Assembly: GCA_029240815.1 (NCBI GenBank) | Contig: JARDZO010000013.1 | Span: 1 to 37,701 of the forward strand | From: Brevibacillus sp. | Lineage (GTDB): Bacteria; Bacillota; Bacilli; Brevibacillales; Brevibacillaceae | DNA length: 37,701 bases | Reading direction: 5' to 3' | Shown here: positions 25,733-36,500 of the stretch, one piece after another | Layout: every line of letters begins with the position of its first letter | Numbering within the stretch: the first letter of the stretch is position 1 | Notes under the pieces: generated by a model | Told to the model about the DNA's origin: nothing | Database searches by the model: none | The model's input: only the letters and a program-made list of their open reading frames with translations | Translations under genes and position numbers: made by a program

Positions 25733-26290
25733 ATGGCACAAACCGTGATTAAAGACATGGAAGATCGGATGAACAAAGCGATCGCCAATCTGAAAAGAGA
25801 CCTGTCCACCTTGCGTGCAGGGCGTGCAAATCCTGCTATGCTAGATCGAGTGATGGTTGATTATTATGGCTCACCAACTCCCATTAGCCAATTGGCAAAC
25901 GTGAGCGTACCAGAGCCACGCATGCTAATCATTCAGCCATGGGATAAAACGGCTTTGAAAGAAATTGACCGTGCCTTGCAGCAATCTGACCTCGGTATCT
26001 CTCCGAGCAATGATGGTGTAGTCATTCGTTTGGTCATTCCACCACTGACGGAAGAACGCCGTAAGGACTTGGTGAAATTGGCTGGAAAAAGCGGTGAAGA
26101 AACGAAAGTTGCGGTTCGCAATATCCGCCGCGATGCTAACGATGAAATCAAGAAGCTCGAGAAAGCTGCAACGATTTCTGAAGATGATTCTCGCCGTCAT
26201 CAGGAAACCGTTCAAAAAACGACGGATAAATTTATTGCAGAAGTCGACAAAATCGTTAAGGATAAAGAGAAAGACATCTTGGAAGTGTAA
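25733..26290 (+). CDS. frr: Ribosome recycling factor
   Basis: RRF works with EF-G to split ribosomes after termination. The 185-residue protein shows the long-helix domain and a conserved L-R-A-G-R-A-N-P motif (residues 25-32), YYGSPTPISQLANVSVPEPR, and IRRDANDEIKKLEK. Length and motifs are standard. The start is three bases after pyrH, with AAGGGGGAA as ribosome site. A hairpin follows the stop. Confidence 0.98.
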   Translation: MAQTVIKDMEDRMNKAIANLKRDLSTLRAGRANPAMLDRVMVDYYGSPTPISQLANVSVPEPRMLIIQPWDKTALKEIDRALQQSDLGISPSNDGVVIRLVIPPLTEERRKDLVKLAGKSGEETKVAVRNIRRDANDEIKKLEKAATISEDDSRRHQETVQKTTDKFIAEVDKIVKDKEKDILEV

Positions 26291-26299
26291 TTCAAGGGA

Positions 26300-26320
26300 A
26301 TCCCCCTCTTTGAGGGGGAT
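26300..26320 (+). other. Hairpin between frr and uppS
   Basis: ATCCCCCTC (26300-26308) pairs perfectly with GAGGGGGAT (26312-26320) around a TTT loop. No T-run follows, so it is not a standard intrinsic terminator. It could mark an mRNA 3' end by processing or protect upstream RNA. The uppS ribosome site lies about 22 bp downstream. Confidence 0.6.
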
Positions 26321-26355
26321 GTACGTCTATATCTCTCATTACGGGGGAACACTTT

Positions 26356-27126
26356 ATGTTAGAACATCTAGCGCGCAAATGGACCCGAAAAGAAAAACAA
26401 ACCGTACAGGAAGAACTGGACCTCTCAGGCAAAATCCCAGAGCACGTGGCAGTCATCATGGACGGAAACGGAAGATGGGCCAGTATGCGCAGTTTACCCC
26501 GGGTCGCCGGGCATCGAGCAGGTATGAAAACGGTGAAGGATGTCGTTAAGGCCGCTGACGAAATTGGCGTACGCTATATTACGATGTACGCTTTTTCCAC
26601 CGAAAACTGGAAGCGACCGAGGGACGAAGTGGATTTTCTCATGAAGCTTCCGCAGGAATTTTTGTCGACAGAATTGGAAGAATTAATTGAACGAGATGTA
26701 AAAATTCGCATGCTGGGTAGTAAGGACGAACTGCCTTCTCACACATTAAAAGCTCTGCTGGAAGCGGAAGAGCAAACAAGGGACAACCGTGGACTACAAC
26801 TCAATTTTGCGTTGAACTACGGCGGTCGCGATGAGATTGTCAAAGCGTTTTCGATCATTGCGGAGCAAGTAAAAGCGGGGGAAATCGACCCGAAAGATTT
26901 GGATGAAGAAGTCATTTCCCGTTACCTGTATACAAGCGATATTCCCGACCCAGACCTCTTGATTCGCACTAGTGGAGAGATTCGTTTGAGCAACTTTATG
27001 CTTTGGCAATTGGCCTACACGGAAATGTGGTTTACGGATGTGCTTTGGCCTGATTTTACCCGTGAACACTTTTATCAAGCGATTGTGGAGTACCAAGGCC
27101 GAGCTCGTCGCTACGGGGCGGTATAG
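26356..27126 (+). CDS. uppS: Undecaprenyl diphosphate synthase (UppS)
   Basis: UppS adds isopentenyl units to farnesyl diphosphate in cis to make the C55 carrier lipid for cell wall synthesis. The 256-residue protein has the catalytic D36 in MDGNGRWA, the GHRAGMKTV helix, FSTENWKRP, the NYGGRDEI region, and the C-terminal RTSGEIRLSNFMLWQLAYTE. The start at 26356 follows GGGGGA. Its product line (undecaprenol) meets the nearby dxr and ispG isoprenoid genes. cdsA follows after 17 bp. Confidence 0.96.
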   Translation: MLEHLARKWTRKEKQTVQEELDLSGKIPEHVAVIMDGNGRWASMRSLPRVAGHRAGMKTVKDVVKAADEIGVRYITMYAFSTENWKRPRDEVDFLMKLPQEFLSTELEELIERDVKIRMLGSKDELPSHTLKALLEAEEQTRDNRGLQLNFALNYGGRDEIVKAFSIIAEQVKAGEIDPKDLDEEVISRYLYTSDIPDPDLLIRTSGEIRLSNFMLWQLAYTEMWFTDVLWPDFTREHFYQAIVEYQGRARRYGAV

Positions 27127-27143
27127 CCGAGAGGTGGAATCTG

Positions 27144-27929
27144 TTGAAGCAACGAATAATTACTGGTTTGATTGGTGGAGCAGCCTTTCTCTTTTTGATT
27201 TATGCAGGAGGAGCCTGGAATTCACTTTTGGTTCTACTATTGGCCGTAGTTGGCCATTTTGAATTTATGAGGATGGCGCGCCTTCAGCCATTCAATGTAC
27301 CAGGTATACTTGGATATGTTTTGATGGTGAGCATCGTTTGGCCATCACTTACTTTTTCCACATGGTTACCCATCAGTACGCCGGATCTGATGATAGCGAT
27401 ACTCTTGCTTTTATTGATTTACTCCGTTCTGCGGAAAAATCAGTTTCATATCGAACACGTCGCCCTTACGTTGGTGGGGGCGTTATACATAGGCTTCGGT
27501 TTTACATACATGGCTGCTACCCGCAATCTACCGGACGGATTGATGTTATCGGTGCTTGTCATTCTAGCGATCTGGTCGACCGACTCGGGGGCTTATTTTG
27601 TCGGTAAAGCGATTGGCAAGAATAAACTGTGGCCAGAAATAAGCCCAAACAAGACGATTGAGGGTTCGTTGGGCGGTCTCGTTGCTGCAGTCATTGTGGT
27701 ACTAGCGGTAAATGCTTGGCTAGGAAATTTGAGCTTCGTACATGCTCTTATGATTGCTGTTGTCGCAGGAATCGTGGGGCAATTGGGAGACTTGGTTGAA
27801 TCCGGACTGAAGCGTCATTTTGGGGTAAAAGATTCTGGACAGCTAATACCTGGACATGGGGGTGTGCTAGATCGGTTTGACAGTTTCCTGCTTGTCTTTC
27901 CGGTTTTGCATCTACTAGGTATCGTCTGA
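27144..27929 (+). CDS. cdsA: Phosphatidate cytidylyltransferase (CDP-DAG synthase)
   Basis: CdsA converts phosphatidic acid and CTP to CDP-diacylglycerol, the branch point of phospholipid synthesis. The 261-residue integral membrane protein has about seven hydrophobic segments and the family signature near its end: SGLKRHFGVKDSG followed by PGHGGVLDRFDS. Translation starts at TTG 27144, six bases after GAGAGGTGG. All signature residues, including the metal-binding aspartates, are present. Confidence 0.95.
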   Translation: MKQRIITGLIGGAAFLFLIYAGGAWNSLLVLLLAVVGHFEFMRMARLQPFNVPGILGYVLMVSIVWPSLTFSTWLPISTPDLMIAILLLLLIYSVLRKNQFHIEHVALTLVGALYIGFGFTYMAATRNLPDGLMLSVLVILAIWSTDSGAYFVGKAIGKNKLWPEISPNKTIEGSLGGLVAAVIVVLAVNAWLGNLSFVHALMIAVVAGIVGQLGDLVESGLKRHFGVKDSGQLIPGHGGVLDRFDSFLLVFPVLHLLGIV

Positions 27930-27965
27930 GACCTGGCGCATAAAGAAATATAGAGGGTGAAATCA

Positions 27966-29126
27966 TTGAAACAAATAGCACTCTTGGGTTCCACAGGTTC
28001 AGTCGGTACGAGTACCCTGAATGTGGTCGAACAGAATCCAGAGGAGTTTTCGGTTGTTGCGATGGCGGCGGGAACCAATGTGGACTTACTGGCAGAACAA
28101 GTCAAGAAGTTCAGGCCACAGCTTGTCTCCGTCGGAAATGAACAGGCTGCTGCTGCCCTGCAGAACCAACTCGGAGGACTGCTAAAACCTCAGATCGTAT
28201 ACGGCTCTGAGGGATTGGAGTTGGTAGCTCGCCATGAAACGGCTAACTTCGTCATGACCGCTATTGTAGGCAGTGTGGGCGTCGTCCCCACACTGGCTGC
28301 CATTGAAGCAGGCAAAACGATTGGCTTGGCTAACAAAGAAACACTTGTTAGTGCAGGACCAGTCGTGATGAAGGCTGCGAGAGAAAAAGGGGTGGAGATC
28401 ATCCCGGTCGACAGTGAGCACTCTGCCGTTTTTCAGTGTTTGCAAGGTGAGCGCAGTGCAGATGTAGCCCGTATCATTTTGACCGCCTCTGGAGGGTCTT
28501 TTCGTCATTTTAACAGGGAAGACCTTGAACAAGTGACAGTTGCCCAAGCCTTGGCTCATCCGAACTGGAGCATGGGAGCGAAAATTACCATCGATTCAGC
28601 TACGATGATGAACAAAGGATTCGAGGTGATCGAAGCCCATTGGCTATTTGATTTACCTTACGATCAGATCGACTGTGTGCTGCATTATGAAAGCATCATT
28701 CACTCTATGGTAGAATACAGGGACAGGGCGGTCATGGCGCAACTGGGGACACCGGATATGAGAGTTCCCATTCAGTATGCGCTTAGCTATCCGGGGAGGA
28801 TGAATCTTGCTACTGAAGCACTCGATTTGGTGAAGCTGGGCACTCTTCACTTTGCTGCCATGGATTTTGAGCGGTATCCTCTGTTACAATTAGCATATGA
28901 GTGTGGAAAAGCTGGCGGTACGCACACAGCTGTTTTGAACGCAGCCAATGAGGTAGCCGTCGACCTGTTCTTAAAAGGTGCCATCCGTTTTCTAGAGATA
29001 GAAACTATCGTCAGAAAGACATGCGAAGCTCACCAAGGAGTAAAGGACCCGATACTTGAGGAGATTTTTGCAGCTGATCAGTGGGCTCGTGCTCAAGCTA
29101 GGGATTTGTATACGGTAGGGCTTTAG
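27966..29126 (+). CDS. dxr: 1-deoxy-D-xylulose 5-phosphate reductoisomerase
   Basis: Dxr (IspC) makes 2-C-methylerythritol 4-phosphate with NADPH, the committed step of the MEP isoprenoid pathway. The protein shows the NADPH loop GSTGSVG near its N-terminus, [31 protein letters not shown] and [12 protein letters not shown] chose TTG 27966 (386 residues), because AGAGGGTG at 27952-27959 is a ribosome site at proper distance for it; the in-frame GTG 27957 overlaps that site. Either start leaves the enzyme intact. rseP follows after 26 bp. Confidence 0.95.
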   Translation: MKQIALLGSTGSVGTSTLNVVEQNPEEFSVVAMAAGTNVDLLAEQVKKFRPQLVSVGNEQAAAALQNQLGGLLKPQIVYGSEGLELVARHETANFVMTAIVGSVGVVPTLAAIEAGKTIGLANKETLVSAGPVVMKAAREKGVEIIPVDSEHSAVFQCLQGERSADVARIILTASGGSFRHFNREDLEQVTVAQALAHPNWSMGAKITIDSATMMNKGFEVIEAHWLFDLPYDQIDCVLHYESIIHSMVEYRDRAVMAQLGTPDMRVPIQYALSYPGRMNLATEALDLVKLGTLHFAAMDFERYPLLQLAYECGKAGGTHTAVLNAANEVAVDLFLKGAIRFLEIETIVRKTCEAHQGVKDPILEEIFAADQWARAQARDLYTVGL

Positions 29127-29152
29127 ATACTGAATGAAAGGTGGCTGTTCAC

Positions 29153-30424
29153 TTGCCTTTTCCCAATCTGGATTCCGTTGAATCAATTCTCGCGATTGTA
29201 GTTGTTTTTGGGGTACTTGTATTCGTGCATGAACTGGGACATTTCCTGCTGGCCAAAAAAGCGGGAATACTTTGCCGCGAGTTTGCACTTGGCATGGGGC
29301 CCAAAATTTTTCGCGTGAAGCGGGGAGAGACGGAATACACGCTTCGCCTGTTGCCAATCGGAGGATTAGTTCGCATGGCGGGCGAAGACCCTGAAATGGA
29401 TATGTTAAAACCACACATGGAAGTTAGTGTGGAGCGAGATGCTGTGGGAAAGGTAACTCATATCCTTCTGGATGGGCCAAGTGCTGGCTCGGCTCGGGCT
29501 ATTTCGGGAACGGTCGTCCGCTTCGATCTGGAGCAAGCGCTAAATCTAACGCTAGAAATCGATGGCGAACCTCGGACGTTCTCCTTGCATCCTCAGGCAC
29601 AATTGGTGAAAGATGGACAAGAGGTTCAGATCGCACCACTCAACAGACAGTTCAAAGGGAAGACGGTATCGCAACGGTTTTGGGCGATTTTTGCCGGTCC
29701 CGCAGCCAACTTTATTTTGGCGTTTCTGCTGTTTGTCGCGATTGGGCTGATTTACGGGGTACCAAAAGACATTCCTTACCTCGGTGAAGTGAGAGCAGGA
29801 GGACCTGCTGCACAAGCTGGGTTGCTTCAAGGGGATAAAGTCATCGCCATTCAAGGCAAGCCTGTTGCTTCGTGGAAAGAGATCGTAGAGATTGTCAGCC
29901 AATCTCCGGGTAAGGAATTGACCTTTGAATACGAGCGTAACGGACAACGTCATACCGTCCCGGTCAAGGTAGGAAAAGATGAAAACGACGTAGGGAAAAT
30001 CATGGTATCCAACTCGTTGACATACGCGCCTGGTGAAGTCTTGAAGTACGGTGCGTCGTCTACCTATGAATTTACCATGATGATCCTGAAAAGCCTGGGA
30101 ATGCTCTTCACTGGCTCTGTAGGGCTCAATGATTTGAGTGGACCGGTAGGAATCTTCAAGATGACGGGTGAGTTCGCCCAACAAGGCCTGGCGATTCTGA
30201 TGAAGTGGGCTGCCGTACTGAGCATCAACTTAGGGTTGTTTAATCTGTTGCCGCTTCCGGCTTTGGACGGTGGACGTCTAGCGTTTCTGGCAGTGGAAGC
30301 TTTGCGGGGTCGTCCTATCGATCCGCACAAGGAAGGGATGGTTCACTTCCTCGGATTCGCGTTCTTGATGCTTTTGATTCTCGTAGTAACTTGGAATGAC
30401 CTGCAACGGTTTTTCTTCCAATAA
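29153..30424 (+). CDS. rseP: Site-2 intramembrane metalloprotease RseP (RasP)
   Basis: RseP/RasP cuts membrane proteins such as anti-sigma factors and signal peptide remnants within the bilayer. The 423-residue protein has the zinc motif H26-E27-L-G-H30 in the first transmembrane helix, a PDZ domain (about 205-275, GGPAAQAGLLQGDKV), FWAIFAGPAANF in the second core helix, and the third metal ligand in PALDGGRL, with a final hydrophobic helix. I chose TTG 29153 because AAAGGTGG precedes it at 29137-29144; an in-frame GTG at 29141 lies inside that site. Confidence 0.95.
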   Translation: MPFPNLDSVESILAIVVVFGVLVFVHELGHFLLAKKAGILCREFALGMGPKIFRVKRGETEYTLRLLPIGGLVRMAGEDPEMDMLKPHMEVSVERDAVGKVTHILLDGPSAGSARAISGTVVRFDLEQALNLTLEIDGEPRTFSLHPQAQLVKDGQEVQIAPLNRQFKGKTVSQRFWAIFAGPAANFILAFLLFVAIGLIYGVPKDIPYLGEVRAGGPAAQAGLLQGDKVIAIQGKPVASWKEIVEIVSQSPGKELTFEYERNGQRHTVPVKVGKDENDVGKIMVSNSLTYAPGEVLKYGASSTYEFTMMILKSLGMLFTGSVGLNDLSGPVGIFKMTGEFAQQGLAILMKWAAVLSINLGLFNLLPLPALDGGRLAFLAVEALRGRPIDPHKEGMVHFLGFAFLMLLILVVTWNDLQRFFFQ

Positions 30425-30473
30425 CGTACTCACATACTAGATAGAATACAGACAAAATGAAGGATGGTGCAAA

Positions 30474-31556
30474 ATGTACAAGCGCGAGGAGACGAAACCG
30501 GTATTTGTCGGAGGCGTACAAATCGGGGGCCAAAAAAGCGTAGTCATTCAGTCCATGACGACTGCAGACACGCGTGATGTGGAAAAAACATTGGCCGAGA
30601 TCCAAAGATTGCACGATGTAGGATGTCAGATTGTTCGACTGGCTGTCATTAACGAAGATGCTGCACGTGCGATAAAACAGATCAAGGAGCGGTCCCCATT
30701 ACCGCTCGTCGCTGACATTCACTTCGATCACAAGCTCGCTTTGATTGCTCTGGAAAGCGGAATCGATAAAATCCGGATCAATCCGGGGAATATCGGATCC
30801 AAGGAGAAAACACAAAGAGTCGTCGAGGCTTGCAGAGAACGTAATGTACCGATCCGTATTGGAGTAAACTCCGGTTCCGTTGAAAAGAGGTTGCTCGAAA
30901 AATATGGCTATCCATCTCCGGAAGCTATTGTAGAAAGCGCAATGGATCACGTACAGATCCTCGAAGACTTGAACTACGACAACATCGTAATCTCTTTGAA
31001 GTCTTCTGATGTGCCAACGATGATCCAAACGTATTCGCTGATGGCGCAAAAACGTAACTACCCGCTGCATGTCGGTGTTACAGAAGCGGGTACTCAATTC
31101 TCTGGCAGCATCAAGTCTGCTGTCGGGATTGGTACGGTTTTGTCTATGGGGATTGGAGATACCATCCGTGTATCGCTTACCGCAGACCCAGTTGAAGAGA
31201 TCAAGGTTGCCAAGCAAATTTTGCGCAGTCTCGAAATCGTCAACAACGATCCAGTTGTCATCGCATGCCCTTCCTGCGGACGTTGTGCGATTGATTTGAT
31301 CGGTTTGGCGACAAAGGTTGAGGATGCGATTTCTACCTTGAAGGTTCCGTTGAAAGTAGCTGTTATGGGTTGTGCGGTTAACGGACCTGGGGAAGCACGC
31401 GAGGCCGATGTAGGTGTTGCGGGCGGTAACGGTGAAGGCTTGATTTTCCGCAATGGCGAAATTGTTCGGAAAGTCAAGGAAACCGAACTGTTTGAAGAAT
31501 TGATGAAGGAAATTAACGAAATGGTCGGGGAGCAAAAACCTACGCATGTAGGGTAA
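30474..31556 (+). CDS. ispG: 4-hydroxy-3-methylbut-2-enyl diphosphate synthase IspG
   Basis: IspG (GcpE) is the iron-sulfur enzyme that reduces cyclic MEcPP to HMBPP late in the MEP pathway. The 360-residue protein has a TIM-barrel front half (ADIHFDHKLALIALESG) and the [4Fe-4S] ligands C265, C268 and C300, with the usual acidic ligand E307 in GPGE. C271 is an additional cysteine. The start at 30474 follows GAAGGA. In B. subtilis ispG lies elsewhere; here it sits between rseP and proS, two genes after dxr, so two MEP genes share one cluster. Confidence 0.96.
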   Translation: MYKREETKPVFVGGVQIGGQKSVVIQSMTTADTRDVEKTLAEIQRLHDVGCQIVRLAVINEDAARAIKQIKERSPLPLVADIHFDHKLALIALESGIDKIRINPGNIGSKEKTQRVVEACRERNVPIRIGVNSGSVEKRLLEKYGYPSPEAIVESAMDHVQILEDLNYDNIVISLKSSDVPTMIQTYSLMAQKRNYPLHVGVTEAGTQFSGSIKSAVGIGTVLSMGIGDTIRVSLTADPVEEIKVAKQILRSLEIVNNDPVVIACPSCGRCAIDLIGLATKVEDAISTLKVPLKVAVMGCAVNGPGEAREADVGVAGGNGEGLIFRNGEIVRKVKETELFEELMKEINEMVGEQKPTHVG

Positions 31557-31636
31557 GCGAACTGATTGTGAAACGCTAGGAATTGATAAGCATAGACGCT
31601 CATGAATTCTGAAACGAATGAAGCTTTCTGCTAAAT

Positions 31637-31678
31637 CGCGGTCTCTCATCCATGAGTAGGCCGCGTTAGAGGTTTTTT
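31637..31678 (+). terminator. Candidate intrinsic terminator after ispG
   Basis: CGCGG (31637-31641) pairs with CCGCG (31661-31665), enclosing CTCAT paired with ATGAG around a CC loop or a slightly larger one. Six T follow at 31673-31678, but seven bases separate stem and T-run, so it may be weak. It lies 80 bp after ispG and 60 bp before proS. The remaining gap holds no clear promoter. Confidence 0.5.
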
Positions 31679-31737
31679 ACAACGCCAAAAAGCTAGGCGC
31701 AGCTAAGTTTCTAGTAAGGCATAAGGAGGACACGCAC

Positions 31738-33486
31738 GTGTTGAAGCAAAGCCAAATGTTGATTCCTACCCTGCGGGAAGTACCTGCTGACGCGGAGATT
31801 GCCAGCCACAAGCTGCTGCTCCGCGCCGGTATGGCACGTCAGCTGGCATCCGGTATTTATACGTACCTGCCACTGGCGCTCCGCTCCCTGCATAAAATCC
31901 AAGCCATCGTGCGTGAAGAAATGAACAACGCTGGCGCTCAGGAACTGTTGATGCCTGCGATGCAGCCTGCTGAGCTGTGGCACCAAACAGGCCGCTGGGA
32001 TGTGTACGGCCCTGAACTGGTTCGTCTGCGCGACCGCCATGATCGTTCCTTTGCTTTGGGACCGACCCACGAAGAAGTCATCACCAGCCTGGTACGTGAT
32101 GAAATCAATTCCTACAAAAAGCTGCCAATCAACCTTTACCAAATCCAAACCAAGTTTCGTGATGAAGTGCGCCCACGCTTCGGACTTATTCGATGCCGCG
32201 AATTCATCATGAAAGATGCGTATTCGTTTGACACTACCCAAGAAGGTTTGGATCGCAATTTCCATGCGATGTACGATGCGTACACAAACATCTTTACCCG
32301 CGTTGGTTTGAATTTCCGTGCTGTCGAAGCGGACGCAGGGGCAATTGGTGGAAAAGGTACTTATGAGTTTATGGCTTTGTGTGATATAGGTGAAGACACC
32401 ATCGCTTACTCCGAAGAAGGTGATTTTGCTGCCAATCTGGAGAAGGCGGAAGTCGTGTACAAGCCTGCTGCAAAACCTGAGACAGAAGCACCAGCTGCAG
32501 AAAAATTGCACACGCCTGGTGCAAAAACGATCGAGCAATTGACAAATGCGCTCCAAATCGAAGCGAAACAGATTGTGAAAAGCTTGATCTACCGTGTAGA
32601 TGACAGGCTTGTGATGGTCTTGGTTCGTGGTGATCACGAGTTGAACGAAATCAAATTGAAAAACTTGTACGACGCAACAAATGTTGGGCTGGCGACAGAG
32701 GCAGATATTCTGTCTGTCACAGGTGCACCTGTAGGATTTGTAGGGCCGGTTGGCATTGATGGTGAAAAAGTGGAAATCATCGCGGACAACAATGTTCAGG
32801 ATGTTTATGATGGTGTAGTAGGAGCCAACGAAACGGACTATCACCTTCAACACGTAGCAGCAGGACGGGACTTCACCGTTTCTCGCTATGCTGATCTGCG
32901 TAATATCACCGAAGAAGATACATGCCCTCGTACAGGCGGGGCGATCAAATTTGCACGCGGCGTAGAAGTGGGTCATGTTTTCAAACTCGGTACCAAATAT
33001 TCGAAAGCGATCGGAGCGACCTTCCTCGATGAGAATGGCAGAAGCCAACCGATGATCATGGGCTGCTATGGGATCGGGGTATCCCGTACGATCGCAGCAG
33101 TTATCGAGCAAAATAACGATGAGAATGGAATCATTTGGCCAGTCGCTGTCGCGCCTTTCCACGTGCACGTAATTCCGGTCAATGTTAAAGTAGAAGAACA
33201 ACGTCAGACCAGTGAACAGATCACAGAAGCATTGCGTAGGGCAGGCGTAGAAGTACTGTTTGATGACCGCCCTGAGCGTGCAGGTGTGAAGTTCAAGGAT
33301 GCTGACTTGATCGGATTGCCTCTGCGCATCACCGTGTCCGACAAGGCAGCGGAAGAAGGTACCGTAGAAGTTCGCGTACGTAAAACCGGTGAGACTGTTC
33401 ACGTCAAACTGGACGATATCACTACTGAGGTGAAAGCTCTGCTTGCTCGAGTGGACCACACAGGAGCAGAACTGTTCGGTCAGTAA
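31738..33486 (+). CDS. proS: Prolyl-tRNA synthetase, bacterial type with editing domain
   Basis: ProRS charges tRNA-Pro and clears mischarged alanine through its INS editing domain. The 582-residue protein has class II motif 1 (around [15 protein letters not shown]), motif 2 ([18 protein letters not shown]), the editing insertion (about 225-405, [18 protein letters not shown]), motif 3 ([17 protein letters not shown]) and an anticodon-binding domain. C153 in motif 2 stands where the relatives I recall have Gly or Ser. The start is GTG 31738, 7-8 bases after AAGGAGGA. Codon bias is strong, consistent with high expression. Confidence 0.97.
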   Translation: MLKQSQMLIPTLREVPADAEIASHKLLLRAGMARQLASGIYTYLPLALRSLHKIQAIVREEMNNAGAQELLMPAMQPAELWHQTGRWDVYGPELVRLRDRHDRSFALGPTHEEVITSLVRDEINSYKKLPINLYQIQTKFRDEVRPRFGLIRCREFIMKDAYSFDTTQEGLDRNFHAMYDAYTNIFTRVGLNFRAVEADAGAIGGKGTYEFMALCDIGEDTIAYSEEGDFAANLEKAEVVYKPAAKPETEAPAAEKLHTPGAKTIEQLTNALQIEAKQIVKSLIYRVDDRLVMVLVRGDHELNEIKLKNLYDATNVGLATEADILSVTGAPVGFVGPVGIDGEKVEIIADNNVQDVYDGVVGANETDYHLQHVAAGRDFTVSRYADLRNITEEDTCPRTGGAIKFARGVEVGHVFKLGTKYSKAIGATFLDENGRSQPMIMGCYGIGVSRTIAAVIEQNNDENGIIWPVAVAPFHVHVIPVNVKVEEQRQTSEQITEALRRAGVEVLFDDRPERAGVKFKDADLIGLPLRITVSDKAAEEGTVEVRVRKTGETVHVKLDDITTEVKALLARVDHTGAELFGQ

Positions 33487-33527
33487 TTTTAAGCAGGAAT
33501 AAAGTGGTTTTTTGTCGAAATTTACGG

Positions 33528-33562
33528 GGTACTCCCCTGAGAAAATGGGAGTACCTCTTTTT
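33528..33562 (+). terminator. Intrinsic terminator between proS and polC
   Basis: GGTACTCCC (33528-33536) pairs perfectly with GGGAGTACC (33547-33555) around a 10-nt loop, followed by TCTTTTT. It lies about 40 bp after proS and 27 bp before polC, so it ends most of the upstream transcription. Confidence 0.88.
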
Positions 33563-33588
33563 CTTGTTTTGGGGAAGGTGGGAAATCC

Positions 33589-36500
33589 GTGGACCGTACA
33601 CAAGAACAAAAGCATCGTTTCTCCCTGCTGGTCAAGCAAATGGATCTGCCAGCAGAATGGGTGGAGCGTTTTTTTCTGGATGGACAGATTGATAAACTCG
33701 AGCTGTACAAGCAAAATCGGGAATGGGTGTTTCGCTTTTCGCTACCCAATATGCTGCCTGCTGACGTATTCCATGCGTTTACACAACGGTTGACACAGAC
33801 GTTTTCGCATTTGGCAAAAGTAGATGCGAGTTTTCGCTATGGACAAAAGCCACCGTTAGCCCAAATCGTAGATGAATATTGGGATGTTCTGCTAGCGAGG
33901 GTAGAGCCTGTCCTCAATTCGTTGGCGGTTACCATGAAAACGTCTAGAAAGCAGGTAGAACAACAAGAGATCAAAGTCTACTTGCCAACCGAAATGACGG
34001 TAGAAGTTGCGAAGAAAAAGAAAGCCGACAGCGAGCTGCTTGCGACTTTTCAAAAGGTGACGGATACATCGCCGAGGTTCACTTTCCACGCGGAAGAAAG
34101 CGATGAAGCATACAAAGCCTTCGTTGAGCAACGGACCGAAGAAGAGCGTGCCTTGGTTGAAGTCGTGATGACTGCTGCAGCGTCCGAAAGCAAGTCTGAT
34201 AAGACCGAAGCGATCACCACCTTGATGATGGGCTATGAAATCAAGGATGCGCCTATTCCTATTTGCGAGATTCAGGACGAAGAGCGTCGCGTCGTCATCC
34301 AAGGTACTGTGTTCAATGTCGAGGTCAAAGAGCTGCGCAGTGGACGACACTTGCTTACGTTTAACGTGTCGGACTATACCGACTCACTCACGGTCAAAAT
34401 GTTTTCTCGTGACAAGGAAGACGTCAAGATGCTGGAAGCCCTCAAGGACGGGATGTGGGTGAAGGTGAGAGGAAGCGTTCAACATGATACCTTCATCCGC
34501 GATCTCGTGATGAATGCCAACGATCTCAATCAGATTGAGCAAGTAGTGCGCCGAGATCAGGCTGAGGAGAAGCGGGTAGAACTGCACTGTCATACACCGA
34601 TGAGCGCACTCGACGCGGTTGCTTCGGTCAAATCTCTGGTATCGACAGCGGCGAAATGGGGTCATCCGGCAATTGCCATAACGGACCATGGAGTCGTACA
34701 GTCATTCCCGGAGGCATATTCTGTCGCGAAGAAAAACAATATCAAGTGTATTCTGGGAATGGAAGCGTACGTAATCGAAGACGGGATTGATATTATCTAC
34801 AATCTCTCACCTGAAAACAACGTCTCCATTGATGAACATACCGAATACGTGGTGTTTGATACGGAAACGACTGGCCTGAATGCAGCAGAGCATACAATTA
34901 TTGAGATCGCAGCCGTGAAGATGAAAGGCTCTGAGATTATCGATCAATGGACGGAATTGATCGACCCACAATTGGAAATAGGACCGAAAACGACTGAGAT
35001 CACAGGAATTACGAATGAAATGCTGCGTGGTCAAGAAACACTTGACGTGGTTCTACGCAAATTCAAGGAATTTACGGGAGATGGCATTCTGGTCGCCCAT
35101 AATGCTGAATTCGATAAAGCGTTTATCAATGCATGTGCGAAACGAGTTGGCATGGAACCGTGGAACAATGCATTTTTAGACACATTGCCTTTGGCCCGCA
35201 TGATGTACAAAGGAATGCGGAATTACCGCTTGGGCAGTCTTGCCAAAAAATTCAACGTAGAGTTGATCAATGCTCACCGAGCGTTGGATGATACCGTTGC
35301 ACTGGCCCATGTGTTCCAGCAAATGCTCAAGGATATCAAGGAAGCAGAAATAAAAACGCTCGCTGAGTTAAACGAGCGAAGCAACGCGGAAGCGGACTAT
35401 AAGAGCGGTCGTCCTTTCCATGCGACTATTCTCGTGAAAAACAAGGAAGGGCTCAAAAACCTCTATAAGCTGGTGAGTCGCTCCCATGTAGAAACATTCT
35501 TCAGATGGCCACGGATTCAACGCAGCCAGTTAACGAAGCACAGAGAAGGACTGCTCGTGGGGACAGCATGTAAAGATGGAGAGCTCATGCAGGCGATCTT
35601 GCGCGGGAAATCGCCTGAGGAACTAAAGGAAGTTGCCGCTTTCTACGATTACTTGGAGCTTCAGCCGGTCGCTCATTATTCACCGCTCTTGCGCAATGAG
35701 GAAATACCAAGCCTGGAGACGATGAAGGGCTACCACCGGATGATTGTGGAGATGGGCAAAGAGCTGGATAAACCAGTAGTTGCGACAGGGGATGTTCACT
35801 TCCTCAACCCGCAGGATGAGATCTTCCGCGATGTCTTTTTGCTGTCAAAAGGGGATCCGACTGCGGGGAACCAACCTCCACTCTACTTGCACACGACGGA
35901 TGAAATGCTGGAGGCATTCTCTTTTCTGGGAGAAGAAACCGCACACGAGATTGTCGTGAAGAATACCAATGCCATAGCGGACTTGATCGAAGACATTAGC
36001 CCGATTCCGGATAAGCTGTACACGCCTATTATCGAGGGTGCGGATGATGAGCTGCGCCAAATGTGCTATGACAAAGCCAGACGGCTATATGGCGATCCGC
36101 TGCCAGAATTAGTAGAGCACCGTTTGGAAAAGGAATTGACCAGTATCATCAAGCATGGGTTTGGTGTTATTTATCTAATTTCCCAACGGCTGGTGACTAA
36201 GTCGCTGACAGATGGCTATCTCGTAGGTTCACGGGGATCGGTAGGTTCTTCATTTGTTGCCACCATGTCGGATATTACAGAGGTTAATCCATTACCACCG
36301 CATTACCGCTGCCCGAACTGCAAGAACAGTGAATTCATTACAGATGGTTCGATCGCGTCCGGATTTGACTTGCCGGATAAAGAATGTCCGTCTTGTGGCA
36401 CGAGTTATGCGAAGGATGGACAAGATATTCCGTTTGAAACGTTCCTGGGCTTCAAAGGGGACAAGGTACCGGATATTGACTTGAACTTCTCAGGGGACTA

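Noticed and set aside
31557..31737. Possible T-box leader upstream of proS
   Set aside because: The gap is too short for a full T-box and lacks the conserved TGGNACCGCG antiterminator sequence; only a simple hairpin with a T-run is present.
31711..33714. A 667-codon open frame on the minus strand opposite proS
   Set aside because: It is exactly in phase with proS, so its stops would arise only from TTA, CTA or TCA codons in proS. Those codons are avoided in highly expressed genes. No ribosome site or family resemblance is seen.
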